Positions 6,972 to 13,768 of a stretch of DNA of 14,256 nucleotides are shown piece by piece (position 1 is the first letter of the stretch; every line of letters begins with the position of its first letter). Where the stretch lies: contig CAWKZT010000045.1 of assembly GCA_963854565.1 (NCBI GenBank), positions 1-14,256 on the forward strand, written 5' to 3'. The stretch is from CAWKZT01 sp963854565 (lineage in GTDB: Bacteria > Actinomycetota > Acidimicrobiia > Acidimicrobiales > JAHEJN01). The notes below the pieces were generated by a model that searched no databases, was not told the origin of the DNA, and saw nothing but the letters and a program-made list of their open reading frames with translations. The position numbers and the translations under genes were made by a program.

Positions 6972-7511
6972 TCACTGGTCTGGACCGTCCACGGCATCGG
7001 TCAAGCGATCGGCATTTTCGGCAATATATACCTCGTCGTGTTTAACCAAAATGCGATCGGCGGCAAAGTAATAGTTATCGAGAGACGTGCTAGCGAATGG
7101 ACCAAACCGGGTGTTCGCTGGGGCGTCGCCATCACGAAACTGGCCTTCAAGGACGACCGCAAGCCCTTCGGCAAACAGTTGCGGTGGCACACCCTTGTAC
7201 GCCACGTCGACACCAACCTCGTTGAACTCGATGGTGAACAAAACGATGTCATCGAACTGCTCGACAGACTCGGCTACGACTAGGCCCTGCACCTTGAAAC
7301 GTTTCTGGCCCAGTTCTTCGTGTTCGGCCACGGCCTCGTCGGCATTGCGAAAGAACAACGCCGCATCACCGATACCTTTTGCCAGCACCGCACCAACCGC
7401 CACAAAAGCCAACACGGCAATACCCGTGGTAACCCACTTTCGACTACTTGATACGGCGCGGGGCGCACGGTCGACCGGAACGATGGGATCGTCGTAAATA
7501 TCGTCAGTCAT
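6972..7511 (-). CDS. ccmE: CcmE, periplasm-side haem chaperone
   Basis: The 179-aa protein has an unusually long, acidic cytoplasmic N-terminus of about 24 residues, then a membrane anchor at about 25-47. An OB-fold beta-barrel domain follows, containing KRFKVQGLV and VDVAYKGVPPQLFAEG. The haem-binding motif is in ILVKHDEVY (His158-x3-Tyr162), so this is the classical HXXXY form that binds haem covalently through histidine, not the CXXXY variant known from archaea and some bacteria. CcmE receives haem from CcmC and hands it to CcmF. Its ATG lies inside the 3' end of ccmD (8-bp overlap). A 40-bp gap separates it from ccmF. Confidence 0.93.
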   Translation of the reverse strand: MTDDIYDDPIVPVDRAPRAVSSSRKWVTTGIAVLAFVAVGAVLAKGIGDAALFFRNADEAVAEHEELGQKRFKVQGLVVAESVEQFDDIVLFTIEFNEVGVDVAYKGVPPQLFAEGLAVVLEGQFRDGDAPANTRFGPFASTSLDNYYFAADRILVKHDEVYIAENADRLTDAVDGPDQ

Positions 7512-7650
7512 TAGTACTCATCCAGCGCCGTCGATCTTCAGGGACTTGCTCCATGAGCTTGCGACCTCGCATCATCAAACGGACCGAATACAAACTGATC
7601 GAGCCAAATACGGCACCCCAGCAGACCAACACGAAACCCCAGTCGCTCAC
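7504..7650 (-). CDS. ccmD: CcmD-like small membrane protein
   Basis: This 48-aa gene is easily missed because it is short and starts with GTG. It begins MSDWGFVLVCWGAVFGSIS, which gives one membrane helix (about residues 4-22), then a basic cytoplasmic tail with YSVRLMMRGRK and EDRRRWM. One N-terminal helix plus a charged tail is the general plan of CcmD, which helps CcmABC release holo-CcmE. Three features support translation: an AGGAGGT Shine-Dalgarno at 7663-7657 with a 6-nt spacing, a GTGA overlap with the ccmC stop, and an 8-bp overlap with the ccmE start. Its place between ccmC and ccmE is the canonical one. CcmD is poorly conserved, so position and topology carry the call. Confidence 0.85.
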   Translation of the reverse strand: MSDWGFVLVCWGAVFGSISLYSVRLMMRGRKLMEQVPEDRRRWMSTND

Positions 7651-8387
7651 GAGATGACCTCCTGCGTAGTGGCCTCGGCCCGCCGAGAATCGATGGCATC
7701 ATCGAGCGAGTACTCGAGCAACTGTTCTTCGAGCCATGCCATCCGGAACCGATGAAGCAACATCCACGAATACAGCAAAGTCCCTACGACCATGGCCAAG
7801 AACAAAGTAAAGAGCATCAAATCGTCGAGTTTGGGGTCGAAGTCGGGTGTCAAAATGGTGGCGTCCTGATGCAGGGTGCGCCACCACTCAACCGAAAAAT
7901 GCACGAGCGGAATATTCACCGCACCGATTAGCCCGACAATCGCAGAACGCCGCGAACGAAGATGGGATTCGGCGGGTATCTGCCGCACCGCCAGATACCC
8001 CACAAAGATCAAAAACAGCACAAGGGTAGAAACCAGACGGGCATCGCCCCACTCCCAATAACTTCCCCAGGTCGGGCGGCCCCAGATACTCCCGGTAACC
8101 AACGCCAGGCCACACAACAACACGCCAATCTCAGCAGACGACGCGGCCACCAAATCCCACCACTGCGAACGCCTCCACAGATACATCGCCGAACCAACCG
8201 CGGTGATGCCAAATGACAGGTACATCAGCCAGGCCATCGGCACGTGCACATACATGATGCGCACTAAATCACCCTGTACAAAGTCGTCTGGACTCATGAA
8301 AAGGCCGAGCGCGACGACCCAACCAATACCGATGAGGGAAAGAAATCCGAGCACGCGTGTGCCCTTTGAACTGGTCGTGTGAGTCAC
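7647..8387 (-). CDS. ccmC: CcmC, haem-handling membrane protein of the CcmABCD complex
   Basis: The predicted protein is 246 aa with six membrane helices. The two conserved external histidines are His48 (IMYVHVPMAW) and His163 (IPLVHFSVEWW), flanking the WWD segment WGSYWEWGDARLVS near 107-120. CcmC loads haem onto CcmE. Compared with the E. coli segment WGTWWVWDARLTS, this protein has one extra glycine between the last Trp and Asp. GTG 8387 was chosen because it overlaps the ccmB TGA (GTGA) and has GGAGGA just upstream (8396-8391, 3 nt before GTG, or 4 nt from GGAGG). The frame is open to 8474, but that extension lies inside ccmB and lacks similarity to the family start. Confidence 0.93.
   Translation of the reverse strand: MTHTTSSKGTRVLGFLSLIGIGWVVALGLFMSPDDFVQGDLVRIMYVHVPMAWLMYLSFGITAVGSAMYLWRRSQWWDLVAASSAEIGVLLCGLALVTGSIWGRPTWGSYWEWGDARLVSTLVLFLIFVGYLAVRQIPAESHLRSRRSAIVGLIGAVNIPLVHFSVEWWRTLHQDATILTPDFDPKLDDLMLFTLFLAMVVGTLLYSWMLLHRFRMAWLEEQLLEYSLDDAIDSRRAEATTQEVIS
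7657..7663 (-). promoter_or_regulatory. Strong Shine-Dalgarno of ccmD
   Basis: AGGAGGT on the minus strand lies 6 nt before the GTG at 7650. It is the strongest ribosome binding site in the operon and decides that the small frame between ccmC and ccmE is translated. Confidence 0.75.
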
Positions 8388-9064
8388 GACTCCTCCAAAA
8401 GTGGGGTAAATGCAATCAATCCAAGACCCACGTAGAGAAGGGCGAAGATTGCTAAGAAATTGAACCAGGACCACCCATTGACGGCTACTTCGCCCAACGC
8501 CGAACCTGATGTCCGGGTGGCGGCGATGAGCAACGGGGCCAACGCAGGCAACAACAAGATGGGCAAAAGGGTTTCCTTGACACGCAGTCCGGCAGTGAGT
8601 ACGCCATACAGCGTGCCAGCTGCAGCGATGCCAACGGGCGCGACCGCCGCAGTTGCTAGCAGCAACCCCCAGCCCGTTAGCTCGGCCGAATAGAACACCA
8701 CTACTCCCAGGCCAAGCAATATCTCGATCACCACAATCTGAAGAAAGATCGCGGCGGTCTTTCCCAGAAAAATGGCATTGGGGTGCAAACCCGAAAGCCG
8801 GAGAGCATCACGAACGCCATCTTGGGATTCAAGCGTGAACGCTCGTTGGATAATTAGCAACGCCGAAAACAACACCGCAATCCAATACAACCCCGAGGTA
8901 AGGCGTTTGAGCGTGGCGAGATCGCCATCGAGGGAGAACGCAAAGATGATCAGAACGAGAAAGGCAAACGGTGCCACCTGGGCCATAGCCACACGGGACC
9001 GACGTTCAATCTGGAGGTCCTTTCGGAATACGAGCAGTGACTCGGACAACAAACTGCTACCCAT
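8384..9064 (-). CDS. ccmB: CcmB, permease subunit of the CcmAB ABC complex
   Basis: This 226-aa protein has an amphipathic cytoplasmic N-terminus (LLVFRKDLQIERRSRVAMAQV), a conserved coupling region in CcmB proteins, then six hydrophobic helices. The cytoplasmic loop LESQDGVRDALRLSGLHPNAIFLGK is also typical of the family. CcmB pairs with the CcmA ATPase, and ATP hydrolysis is needed to release holo-CcmE from CcmC/CcmD. ATG 9064 overlaps the ccmA stop by 8 bp; the frame extends 7 codons further upstream, within ccmA. No strong Shine-Dalgarno is visible, so coupled translation is likely. Confidence 0.92.
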   Translation of the reverse strand: MGSSLLSESLLVFRKDLQIERRSRVAMAQVAPFAFLVLIIFAFSLDGDLATLKRLTSGLYWIAVLFSALLIIQRAFTLESQDGVRDALRLSGLHPNAIFLGKTAAIFLQIVVIEILLGLGVVVFYSAELTGWGLLLATAAVAPVGIAAAGTLYGVLTAGLRVKETLLPILLLPALAPLLIAATRTSGSALGEVAVNGWSWFNFLAIFALLYVGLGLIAFTPLLEES

Positions 9065-9734
9065 TGGCCACCACCCGATCAGCATTCACAAAATGGCCGC
9101 CAGCCAGCGTAAGTGTGCGGTCGGCCAGCGCTCCGGCCCGCTCGTGATCATGGGAAGCAATCATCACGGCTGCCCCGCCCGCCGCAGCCTGCCTGATTAT
9201 TTGATCCAGGGTGTCGCGCGCCGCCTTATCGAGTGCCGCGTGCGGCTCATCGAGCAGCCACAGTCTCGGTCGCTGAGCAAGCAAAATCGCCAGACCAGTA
9301 CGCCGACGTTGGCCAGCCGATAGCAGAGCGACCGGCACATCACTGAGTCGGCCATCGAGTTGGAGTCGGTTCATCGCGGCGGTGGCATCAGCCTTGCTAG
9401 CACCGGCCGCTTGAGCCCAGAACGCAACATTGTCAGCCACAGTGAGATCGTCGTACAACCCCGATGCGTGGCCGAGGTAACCGACGGCACGACGAACCGC
9501 ACGCCGATCGGTCATCACGTCATGTCCGAGAACATGCGCCGTGCCATCATCAAGACGGGACAACCCGGCACAAAGGCGTAACAAGGTAGTTTTCCCGGCG
9601 CCGTTTGGTCCAGAGACAAGCACAACCTCGCCCCGGTTGACCGTCAGATCGGCGCCAGCGAGGGCTGGGAATCGACCCAACAGAACCACCGCATGCCGCA
9701 AAGCGATAACCGGGTCGTGGGGCGATTCGGGCAC
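9057..9734 (-). CDS. ccmA: CcmA, ABC-type ATPase of haem exporter/holo-CcmE release complex
   Basis: The 225-aa nucleotide-binding domain has Walker A GPNGAGKTT at 42-50, the ABC signature LSAGQ at 139-143, Walker B LWLLDE at 158-163 with catalytic Glu163, and the switch histidine His195 in ASHDHE. The short length, the LSAGQRRR signature and the position upstream of ccmB identify CcmA among ABC ATPases. It starts with GTG 9734, and no upstream alternative fits the fold, which begins almost at the N-terminus. A TACGCT -10-like box ends 6 nt before the GTG, so the mRNA may be leaderless. CcmA opens a nine-gene operon extending to 2745. Confidence 0.93.
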   Translation of the reverse strand: MPESPHDPVIALRHAVVLLGRFPALAGADLTVNRGEVVLVSGPNGAGKTTLLRLCAGLSRLDDGTAHVLGHDVMTDRRAVRRAVGYLGHASGLYDDLTVADNVAFWAQAAGASKADATAAMNRLQLDGRLSDVPVALLSAGQRRRTGLAILLAQRPRLWLLDEPHAALDKAARDTLDQIIRQAAAGGAAVMIASHDHERAGALADRTLTLAGGHFVNADRVVANG

Positions 9735-9740
9735 AGAAGT

Positions 9741-9746
9741 AAGCGT
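9741..9746 (-). promoter_or_regulatory. Candidate -10 box of the ccm operon
   Basis: TACGCT on the minus strand fits TANNNT and ends 6 nt before the ccmA GTG at 9734, placing the transcription start at or near the first codon (leaderless). No good -35 is seen 16-18 bp upstream, which suggests a weak or activator-dependent promoter. Confidence 0.5.
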
Positions 9747-9816
9747 ATCTGGACTATTGCTTACCCATAGATTGGGCGGCGTATTGCCCTGCCCCCAGTC
9801 AGTTGAAGCGGCAAGA

Positions 9817-9822
9817 TACGCT
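9817..9822 (+). promoter_or_regulatory. Candidate -10 box of the sortase gene
   Basis: TACGCT, identical to the ccmA box, ends 8 nt before the ATG at 9831. It supports that ATG over the upstream TTG (9822) and ATG (9825) codons in the same frame, which would overlap or abut the -10. No convincing -35 is seen. Confidence 0.5.
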
Positions 9823-9830
9823 TGATGATC

Positions 9831-11042
9831 ATGCGTACCGCACGTGTCCTCGGCTCAATCGGCCGTTTTCTTATTGGCTCCGGCATCATCACTCTGCTCT
9901 TTGTCGCGTACCAACTATGGGGTACCGGCCTACAACATGCCGCCGCCCAAGACGACTTGGCCCAAGACTTTGCGACGCTTCTTGCGGAGTCCCCGGTGAC
10001 CCTTGCCGAAGGAGTCCCCGACGAAGTTGCCGCGACACCGGAACAAATCGACACCGACCCGTCCACTGTCGAACAACCAGCAACCAATCCGGAAAACGTC
10101 GCAGATGCCGCCAATGCCGTCCAGACAGCGGCCTACGCATATTGGAGTGACCGCGATCGCTTGGATCTCCTCTACCCACCCAACGGCGACGTTCTGGGTC
10201 GCCTTACTATGCCCACTATCGGGATCGAAGAACTATTCGTCGCAGGCGTCGAAGCCCCCGATCTGCGCAAGGGTCCCGGACACTACGGGTCAACCCCTCT
10301 ACCTGGGCAGGCCGGCAATGCCGCCATCGCCGGGCACCGAACCACCTATGGCGCCCCGTTCAATCGCATAGACGAACTCCAACCCGGCGACGAACTTACC
10401 GTCACCACACTGCAGGGCGAATTCACATACCGTGTCATGCCGCAGACCTCGTCCGATGGTGAAACCGTAGGCCACTTCATCGTCCGCCCCAGCGCCACAC
10501 AGGTGCTCGATGATTTCGGCGACAACCGCCTCACACTCACCGCCTGTCACCCCAAGTACAGCTCGCGGCAACGCATCGTGGTGGTGGCCGAGTTAGTCGG
10601 TGAACCCGCGATCACTCCTCCCCACGACCCTGGTTTGGCCAGCACGTCGGGCGGGCTCGGAGCCGATGAGTATGCATCTACTTCTGCCGCCGCCAACCCG
10701 CCGATCGACGACGGCACACCAACCGGAGCATCGGTTGCCGCTGACGATGTTGTGGTGCCCGAGGCCAGCGAATCCGAGGCGGTTGCCATCGACGGCCTCA
10801 CCGAGGGCGAAATTGCTGCGGCTCCGATTGCCAATTCCTTTGGCAACGGCCTAAACGGCGACAGTGATGCCATCTCACCGGCGGTGTCCTGGATGATCGC
10901 CGCCCTGGTGCTGTGGTTCACGGCCGGATTCGTGGGTCGCCGCTGGAAACTCCTCACCACCCATGCCATCTTCCTGGTGCCATTCTTAGTACTGCTTTGG
11001 ATGTCATTCGTCCACATCGACCAAGCTCTACCGGCGTACTAG
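9831..11042 (+). CDS. Class E-like sortase with C-terminal membrane extension
   Basis: This 403-aa protein has an N-terminal signal-anchor helix (about 11-29), a variable stalk (about 35-115) and a sortase beta-barrel (about 119-255). Catalytic residues are visible: His169 in AGHRTTYGAPF, Cys239 in LTLTACHPKYSS, and Arg246 or Arg248 just after it. The TLTxCxPKY and GHRTTYGxPF wording is that of class E sortases of high-GC Gram-positives, which join LAXTG-type surface proteins to the wall. After the barrel comes an acidic, Ala/Ser-rich linker (about 260-345) and two further hydrophobic helices (about 351-368 and 378-397), unusual for the class. No sortase substrate with a sorting signal lies in the window. 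A lipoprotein gene follows after 8 nt. Confidence 0.88.
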   Translation: MRTARVLGSIGRFLIGSGIITLLFVAYQLWGTGLQHAAAQDDLAQDFATLLAESPVTLAEGVPDEVAATPEQIDTDPSTVEQPATNPENVADAANAVQTAAYAYWSDRDRLDLLYPPNGDVLGRLTMPTIGIEELFVAGVEAPDLRKGPGHYGSTPLPGQAGNAAIAGHRTTYGAPFNRIDELQPGDELTVTTLQGEFTYRVMPQTSSDGETVGHFIVRPSATQVLDDFGDNRLTLTACHPKYSSRQRIVVVAELVGEPAITPPHDPGLASTSGGLGADEYASTSAAANPPIDDGTPTGASVAADDVVVPEASESEAVAIDGLTEGEIAAAPIANSFGNGLNGDSDAISPAVSWMIAALVLWFTAGFVGRRWKLLTTHAIFLVPFLVLLWMSFVHIDQALPAY

Positions 11043-11050
11043 GCCAACCC

Positions 11051-11638
11051 ATGTCCCGTCTGAGGTTACTGATCACAATGCTGGTGGTTCTGGGATTTTC
11101 TGTCGCGTGTTCCTCAACCACACCCGAGGAATCTCCGGCTGCCAACAATGAACTTCAGCCCGGCATCATCCAAGCTACCCCAACACCAATCGTCAATCCC
11201 GATGCCGATCCAGACACAATCGTCGACCTACCTGATGAACAACAGGGTGTGCTGATCAACCGCTACGACCTCGAAGTGCAGTACTGCTTTAACACCTACG
11301 GCATTCAAAGTCTGGAACAAGACGCTCAGCCCACCACCACCATTGTTGCCTGTCGCGAACCGCACGAGAGTGAGGTTTACTACCAGAGCAACTACCCCGC
11401 TGGAGGCGATCAACCTTTCCCCGGGACCGACGCCATCACCCGATGGACCGAAGAACGGTGCTACCGCGAGTTCGAGGGTTGGGTCGGGCAGATATATGAA
11501 TTATCCGAACTGGAAATCGGCATAGTGCATCCCAGTCGCGAGACCTGGGACGTCGGGAACTACCGGACAATCACTTGCTATGTGTACTCAGTAGCGGGCG
11601 GCGGCCTAATCGGGTCAATGTCCGACACCGGTATCTGA
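11051..11638 (+). CDS. Septum-formation-family-like lipoprotein
   Basis: The 195-aa protein has a basic start, a hydrophobic stretch and a lipobox-like FSVACSS, with Cys20 as the probable lipidated residue (Ser at -3 is not the commonest choice). A Pro/Thr-rich spacer leads to a domain with four cysteines (79, 101, 137, 176). Its segments VACREPHESEV, ERCYREFEGWVG and WDVGNYRTITCYVYS resemble the actinobacterial septum-formation family, whose function is poorly defined. The cysteines could form two disulfides. The ATG is 8 nt after the sortase stop, so the two are probably co-transcribed. It lacks a sorting signal and is therefore not an obvious substrate. It converges on the phosphoesterase gene with a 23-bp spacer lacking any hairpin. 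Confidence 0.68.
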   Translation: MSRLRLLITMLVVLGFSVACSSTTPEESPAANNELQPGIIQATPTPIVNPDADPDTIVDLPDEQQGVLINRYDLEVQYCFNTYGIQSLEQDAQPTTTIVACREPHESEVYYQSNYPAGGDQPFPGTDAITRWTEERCYREFEGWVGQIYELSELEIGIVHPSRETWDVGNYRTITCYVYSVAGGGLIGSMSDTGI

Positions 11639-11661
11639 GAACTGACAACCACCCAGATTCA

Positions 11662-12474
11662 CTACCGTGTCTCATCAGTGAGCACAAAATGGACATCACT
11701 TTGGATCGACCCATCGACGCCAAACGCAAAGGTGCGGTAGCCCGGGGCAACCCACGTTTCCGTACTGCGGTCGAAGTAGCTCTTTAGCGACGGAGCCACC
11801 CAGACGGGTAGGCCCTCGAAATCGTACTTGGCCGGCACATGGGTATGGCCGCCACCCAGACCACGCACCTTGGACAAAGTTGGAACAAGAGCACGCCAAG
11901 CCGCATCGTATTGGGGCGTGCCATCGCCGTTCAGTTCGAGAGGAACCGCAGGGGGATGATGCAACCAGATGAACACATGCTCTGCGGTGGTGGCCGCGCA
12001 CATGGACCGAATCCAGGCCGCCTCACTCGAAGCCAATGCACCATCATTGTGGAGTCGGGCATCGTCGGGCGGATCAACGAGCAAACCTGACTCGTCGCTC
12101 AGCATGATCCCGGCGCAAGAGTCGACAAACAAGAAGGCCCAGTTGTTGACCTCAATGACGCGCGTTGTGTGCACACCAGAGCGACCAATGCCCGCCCGAA
12201 ACGCCAAGTCGAGGTCATGGTTGCCGGGGCACACATTGACCGGCACCTGAAACTGCGAAAATGCCGCACCGGCCTTGCGGTACTGCTCGGCTCGGCCATG
12301 ATCGGCCACGTCGCCGGTGACGACAACTAAATCGAAATGGTCGTGGTCACCGAGATCAGCCAGTACCGCGGCAAACGACGCATCGGTGTCGTATGCATGA
12401 CCATATTGTGGCGCAGCACCTGACTCGATGAAATGCGTATCGGAGAGTTGAACCATGCGAATAGAAGAGGGCAT
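11662..12474 (-). CDS. Calcineurin-like metallophosphoesterase (CpdA/class III cNMP phosphodiesterase-like)
   Basis: The predicted protein is 270 aa with the full two-metal motif set: LSDTH (Asp12, His14), VVTGDVADHG (Asp55), PGNHD (Asn85-His86), WLHHPP (His172/173) and GGHTH (His210, His212). The arrangement matches the CpdA/Rv0805 group, which hydrolyses cyclic nucleotides or other phosphodiesters; the substrate cannot be told from motifs. There is no signal peptide, so it is cytoplasmic. ATG 12474 gives a short lead before the first strand. ATG 12456 (MVQLSDTH) and GTG 12498 are possible alternatives, and none has a Shine-Dalgarno. The upstream spacer 12475-12580 shows no gene or clear promoter, so read-through from the glycosidase gene is possible. 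Confidence 0.86.
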   Translation of the reverse strand: MPSSIRMVQLSDTHFIESGAAPQYGHAYDTDASFAAVLADLGDHDHFDLVVVTGDVADHGRAEQYRKAGAAFSQFQVPVNVCPGNHDLDLAFRAGIGRSGVHTTRVIEVNNWAFLFVDSCAGIMLSDESGLLVDPPDDARLHNDGALASSEAAWIRSMCAATTAEHVFIWLHHPPAVPLELNGDGTPQYDAAWRALVPTLSKVRGLGGGHTHVPAKYDFEGLPVWVAPSLKSYFDRSTETWVAPGYRTFAFGVDGSIQSDVHFVLTDETR

Positions 12475-12580
12475 ACGGACAGTCTTACATCGCCGCACAT
12501 ACTTTTCTAGGCGAATTGTTAAAGAAAGTCACCGAGGCCCGATAGCGAGTTCGTCGCCCGCCGCAAACATGAACCGATTT

Positions 12581-13768
12581 TCAGAAAGAAGATTGAAGAA
12601 GAAGGGCGAGGCCAGCCCACGACTGGGGCATGGCACCTCTCCCCTCGCCAGTGTCGGGATTCCAGTACTCGGCTAGACCGCTCGCCATCGCCCCGTCAAC
12701 GGTTGCTTTGGCCATCGCCTCCACAAGCAAACCCTCACCCCCTACTCTCTTTACCCCTTGAACCAATAGATAGGAAAGTTGCGGCCATACCGGACCGCGC
12801 CAATAAGCATCAGGGTCGAAGACTTTTTCGGTTCGGTCGACCCCGGGGGGACCAAATGGCCCACCAAATCGCTGCGGGTCTTTCAGCTGATCAATCACCG
12901 AACTAATCGCCTCCTTGCGACCACTCACAAGCAAAGGCAATAGCGCATCACCTGTCCGGCAACGACCACTGCCTGATTCAGTCGGCCCCGCATCAACCCA
13001 AGTTCCAGCGGCAGGGTCCCATTGGTCATCGATCATCGAGGCCAGAGCCTGCCCTGCTTCCACCAAAGGGTCATCGTTTACGGCGCCGCCAAGCTCGATG
13101 GCATTCCATGCAACCAAGGCATTAAAACCCACGGAAGCAACAGCAAAGTCAGGGTTCTCTAATGCTTCGCCTTCATTCCCACGACGAAGCGACTCGACGA
13201 GGTAACCCTTGCGAATTCGCCACCGATCCACCGTCCAGCCGTCGGGACAAAGATCATCCCACCGAGGAGAATCGTCGGCACCGGACTCCCACGGATGACA
13301 CAGCGCAACCAATCCAGACTCATGCCGAGGTCGCACCTCAAGAAAAAACCGAACCCCCTTTTGCGCTCGGCCCATAACATCGTCATCCACCTCCACCCCA
13401 GCACGGAGCAATTCAGCGACAACGTGGCCATACATGGGCGGCTGAGTAATCGAAGAAGCACCCGTCCGCCCCCAAAATTTCAAGGAGGCCTGGGGTTCGA
13501 TCTGGTAGTTCATGTGGGGCACGAACCCCGAAGCCGTCTGGGTGGCCAGTGCCGACCGCAATTCGGTCACCGCCCGATCTGTCTCACCCAGCGCCTGCCA
13601 GATCAAACTATGAAAACACGAATCCCATAACCACTGCCACGGGTAGACCACAGCGTTCGGCGCCGCATATCCTTCGGTGGTCCAATGCTGTTCGAGCAAG
13701 GCATGTACTTGTGCCCGAAGTTCGTCTGGCCCGAAGTTTGGAGTTCGATTTATGCCCACGTGTGCCAT
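12581..13768 (-). CDS. GH63-like (alpha/alpha)6-barrel glycosidase, possibly mannosyl/glucosylglycerate hydrolase-like
   Basis: This 395-aa protein has no signal peptide. Family-type segments are VYPWQWLWDSCFHSLIW (42-58), HPWESGADDSPRWDDL (158-173; Asp165 or Asp166 is the likely general acid), DPDAYWRGPVWPQLSYLL (318-335) and AEYWNPDTGEG (366-376; Glu367 is the likely general base). These are characteristic of single-domain GH63 relatives acting on glucosyl- or mannosyl-glycerate type solutes; trehalase-like GH37 enzymes share the fold. The substrate is not determined by what I see. The frame is open upstream to 14059, but codons above 13768 lie antisense to the glycosyltransferase and look non-native. 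ATG 13768 or GTG 13759 is the start. The neighbouring glycosyltransferase suggests a glycoside turnover locus. Confidence 0.8.
   Translation of the reverse strand: MAHVGINRTPNFGPDELRAQVHALLEQHWTTEGYAAPNAVVYPWQWLWDSCFHSLIWQALGETDRAVTELRSALATQTASGFVPHMNYQIEPQASLKFWGRTGASSITQPPMYGHVVAELLRAGVEVDDDVMGRAQKGVRFFLEVRPRHESGLVALCHPWESGADDSPRWDDLCPDGWTVDRWRIRKGYLVESLRRGNEGEALENPDFAVASVGFNALVAWNAIELGGAVNDDPLVEAGQALASMIDDQWDPAAGTWVDAGPTESGSGRCRTGDALLPLLVSGRKEAISSVIDQLKDPQRFGGPFGPPGVDRTEKVFDPDAYWRGPVWPQLSYLLVQGVKRVGGEGLLVEAMAKATVDGAMASGLAEYWNPDTGEGRGAMPQSWAGLALLLQSSF
13740..13743 (+). promoter_or_regulatory. Shine-Dalgarno of the glycosyltransferase gene
   Basis: GGAG lies 8 nt before the ATG at 13752, inside the first codons of the divergent glycosidase gene. 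It indicates a leadered transcript whose promoter must lie further left, within that gene. Confidence 0.5.

Larger units (their letters stand above)
9741..9823. repeat. Perfect 10-bp inverted repeat framing the ccmA/sortase divergent promoter
   Basis: AAGCGTATCT (9741-9750) and its exact reverse complement AGATACGCTT (9814-9823) sit at the two ends of the spacer between the divergent ccmA and sortase genes, 63 bp apart. Read toward each gene, both give the same 5'-AGATACGCTT-3' just before the start codon. Either both promoters share the same -10 element or a regulator binds two identical half-sites. The sequence between the arms shows no gene. Confidence 0.75.

Noticed and set aside
10608..11042. 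Possible fused second gene at the sortase C-terminus
   Set aside because: There is no stop codon, start signal or frame change between the barrel and the membrane helices, so I keep it as one protein and flag the tail as unusual.
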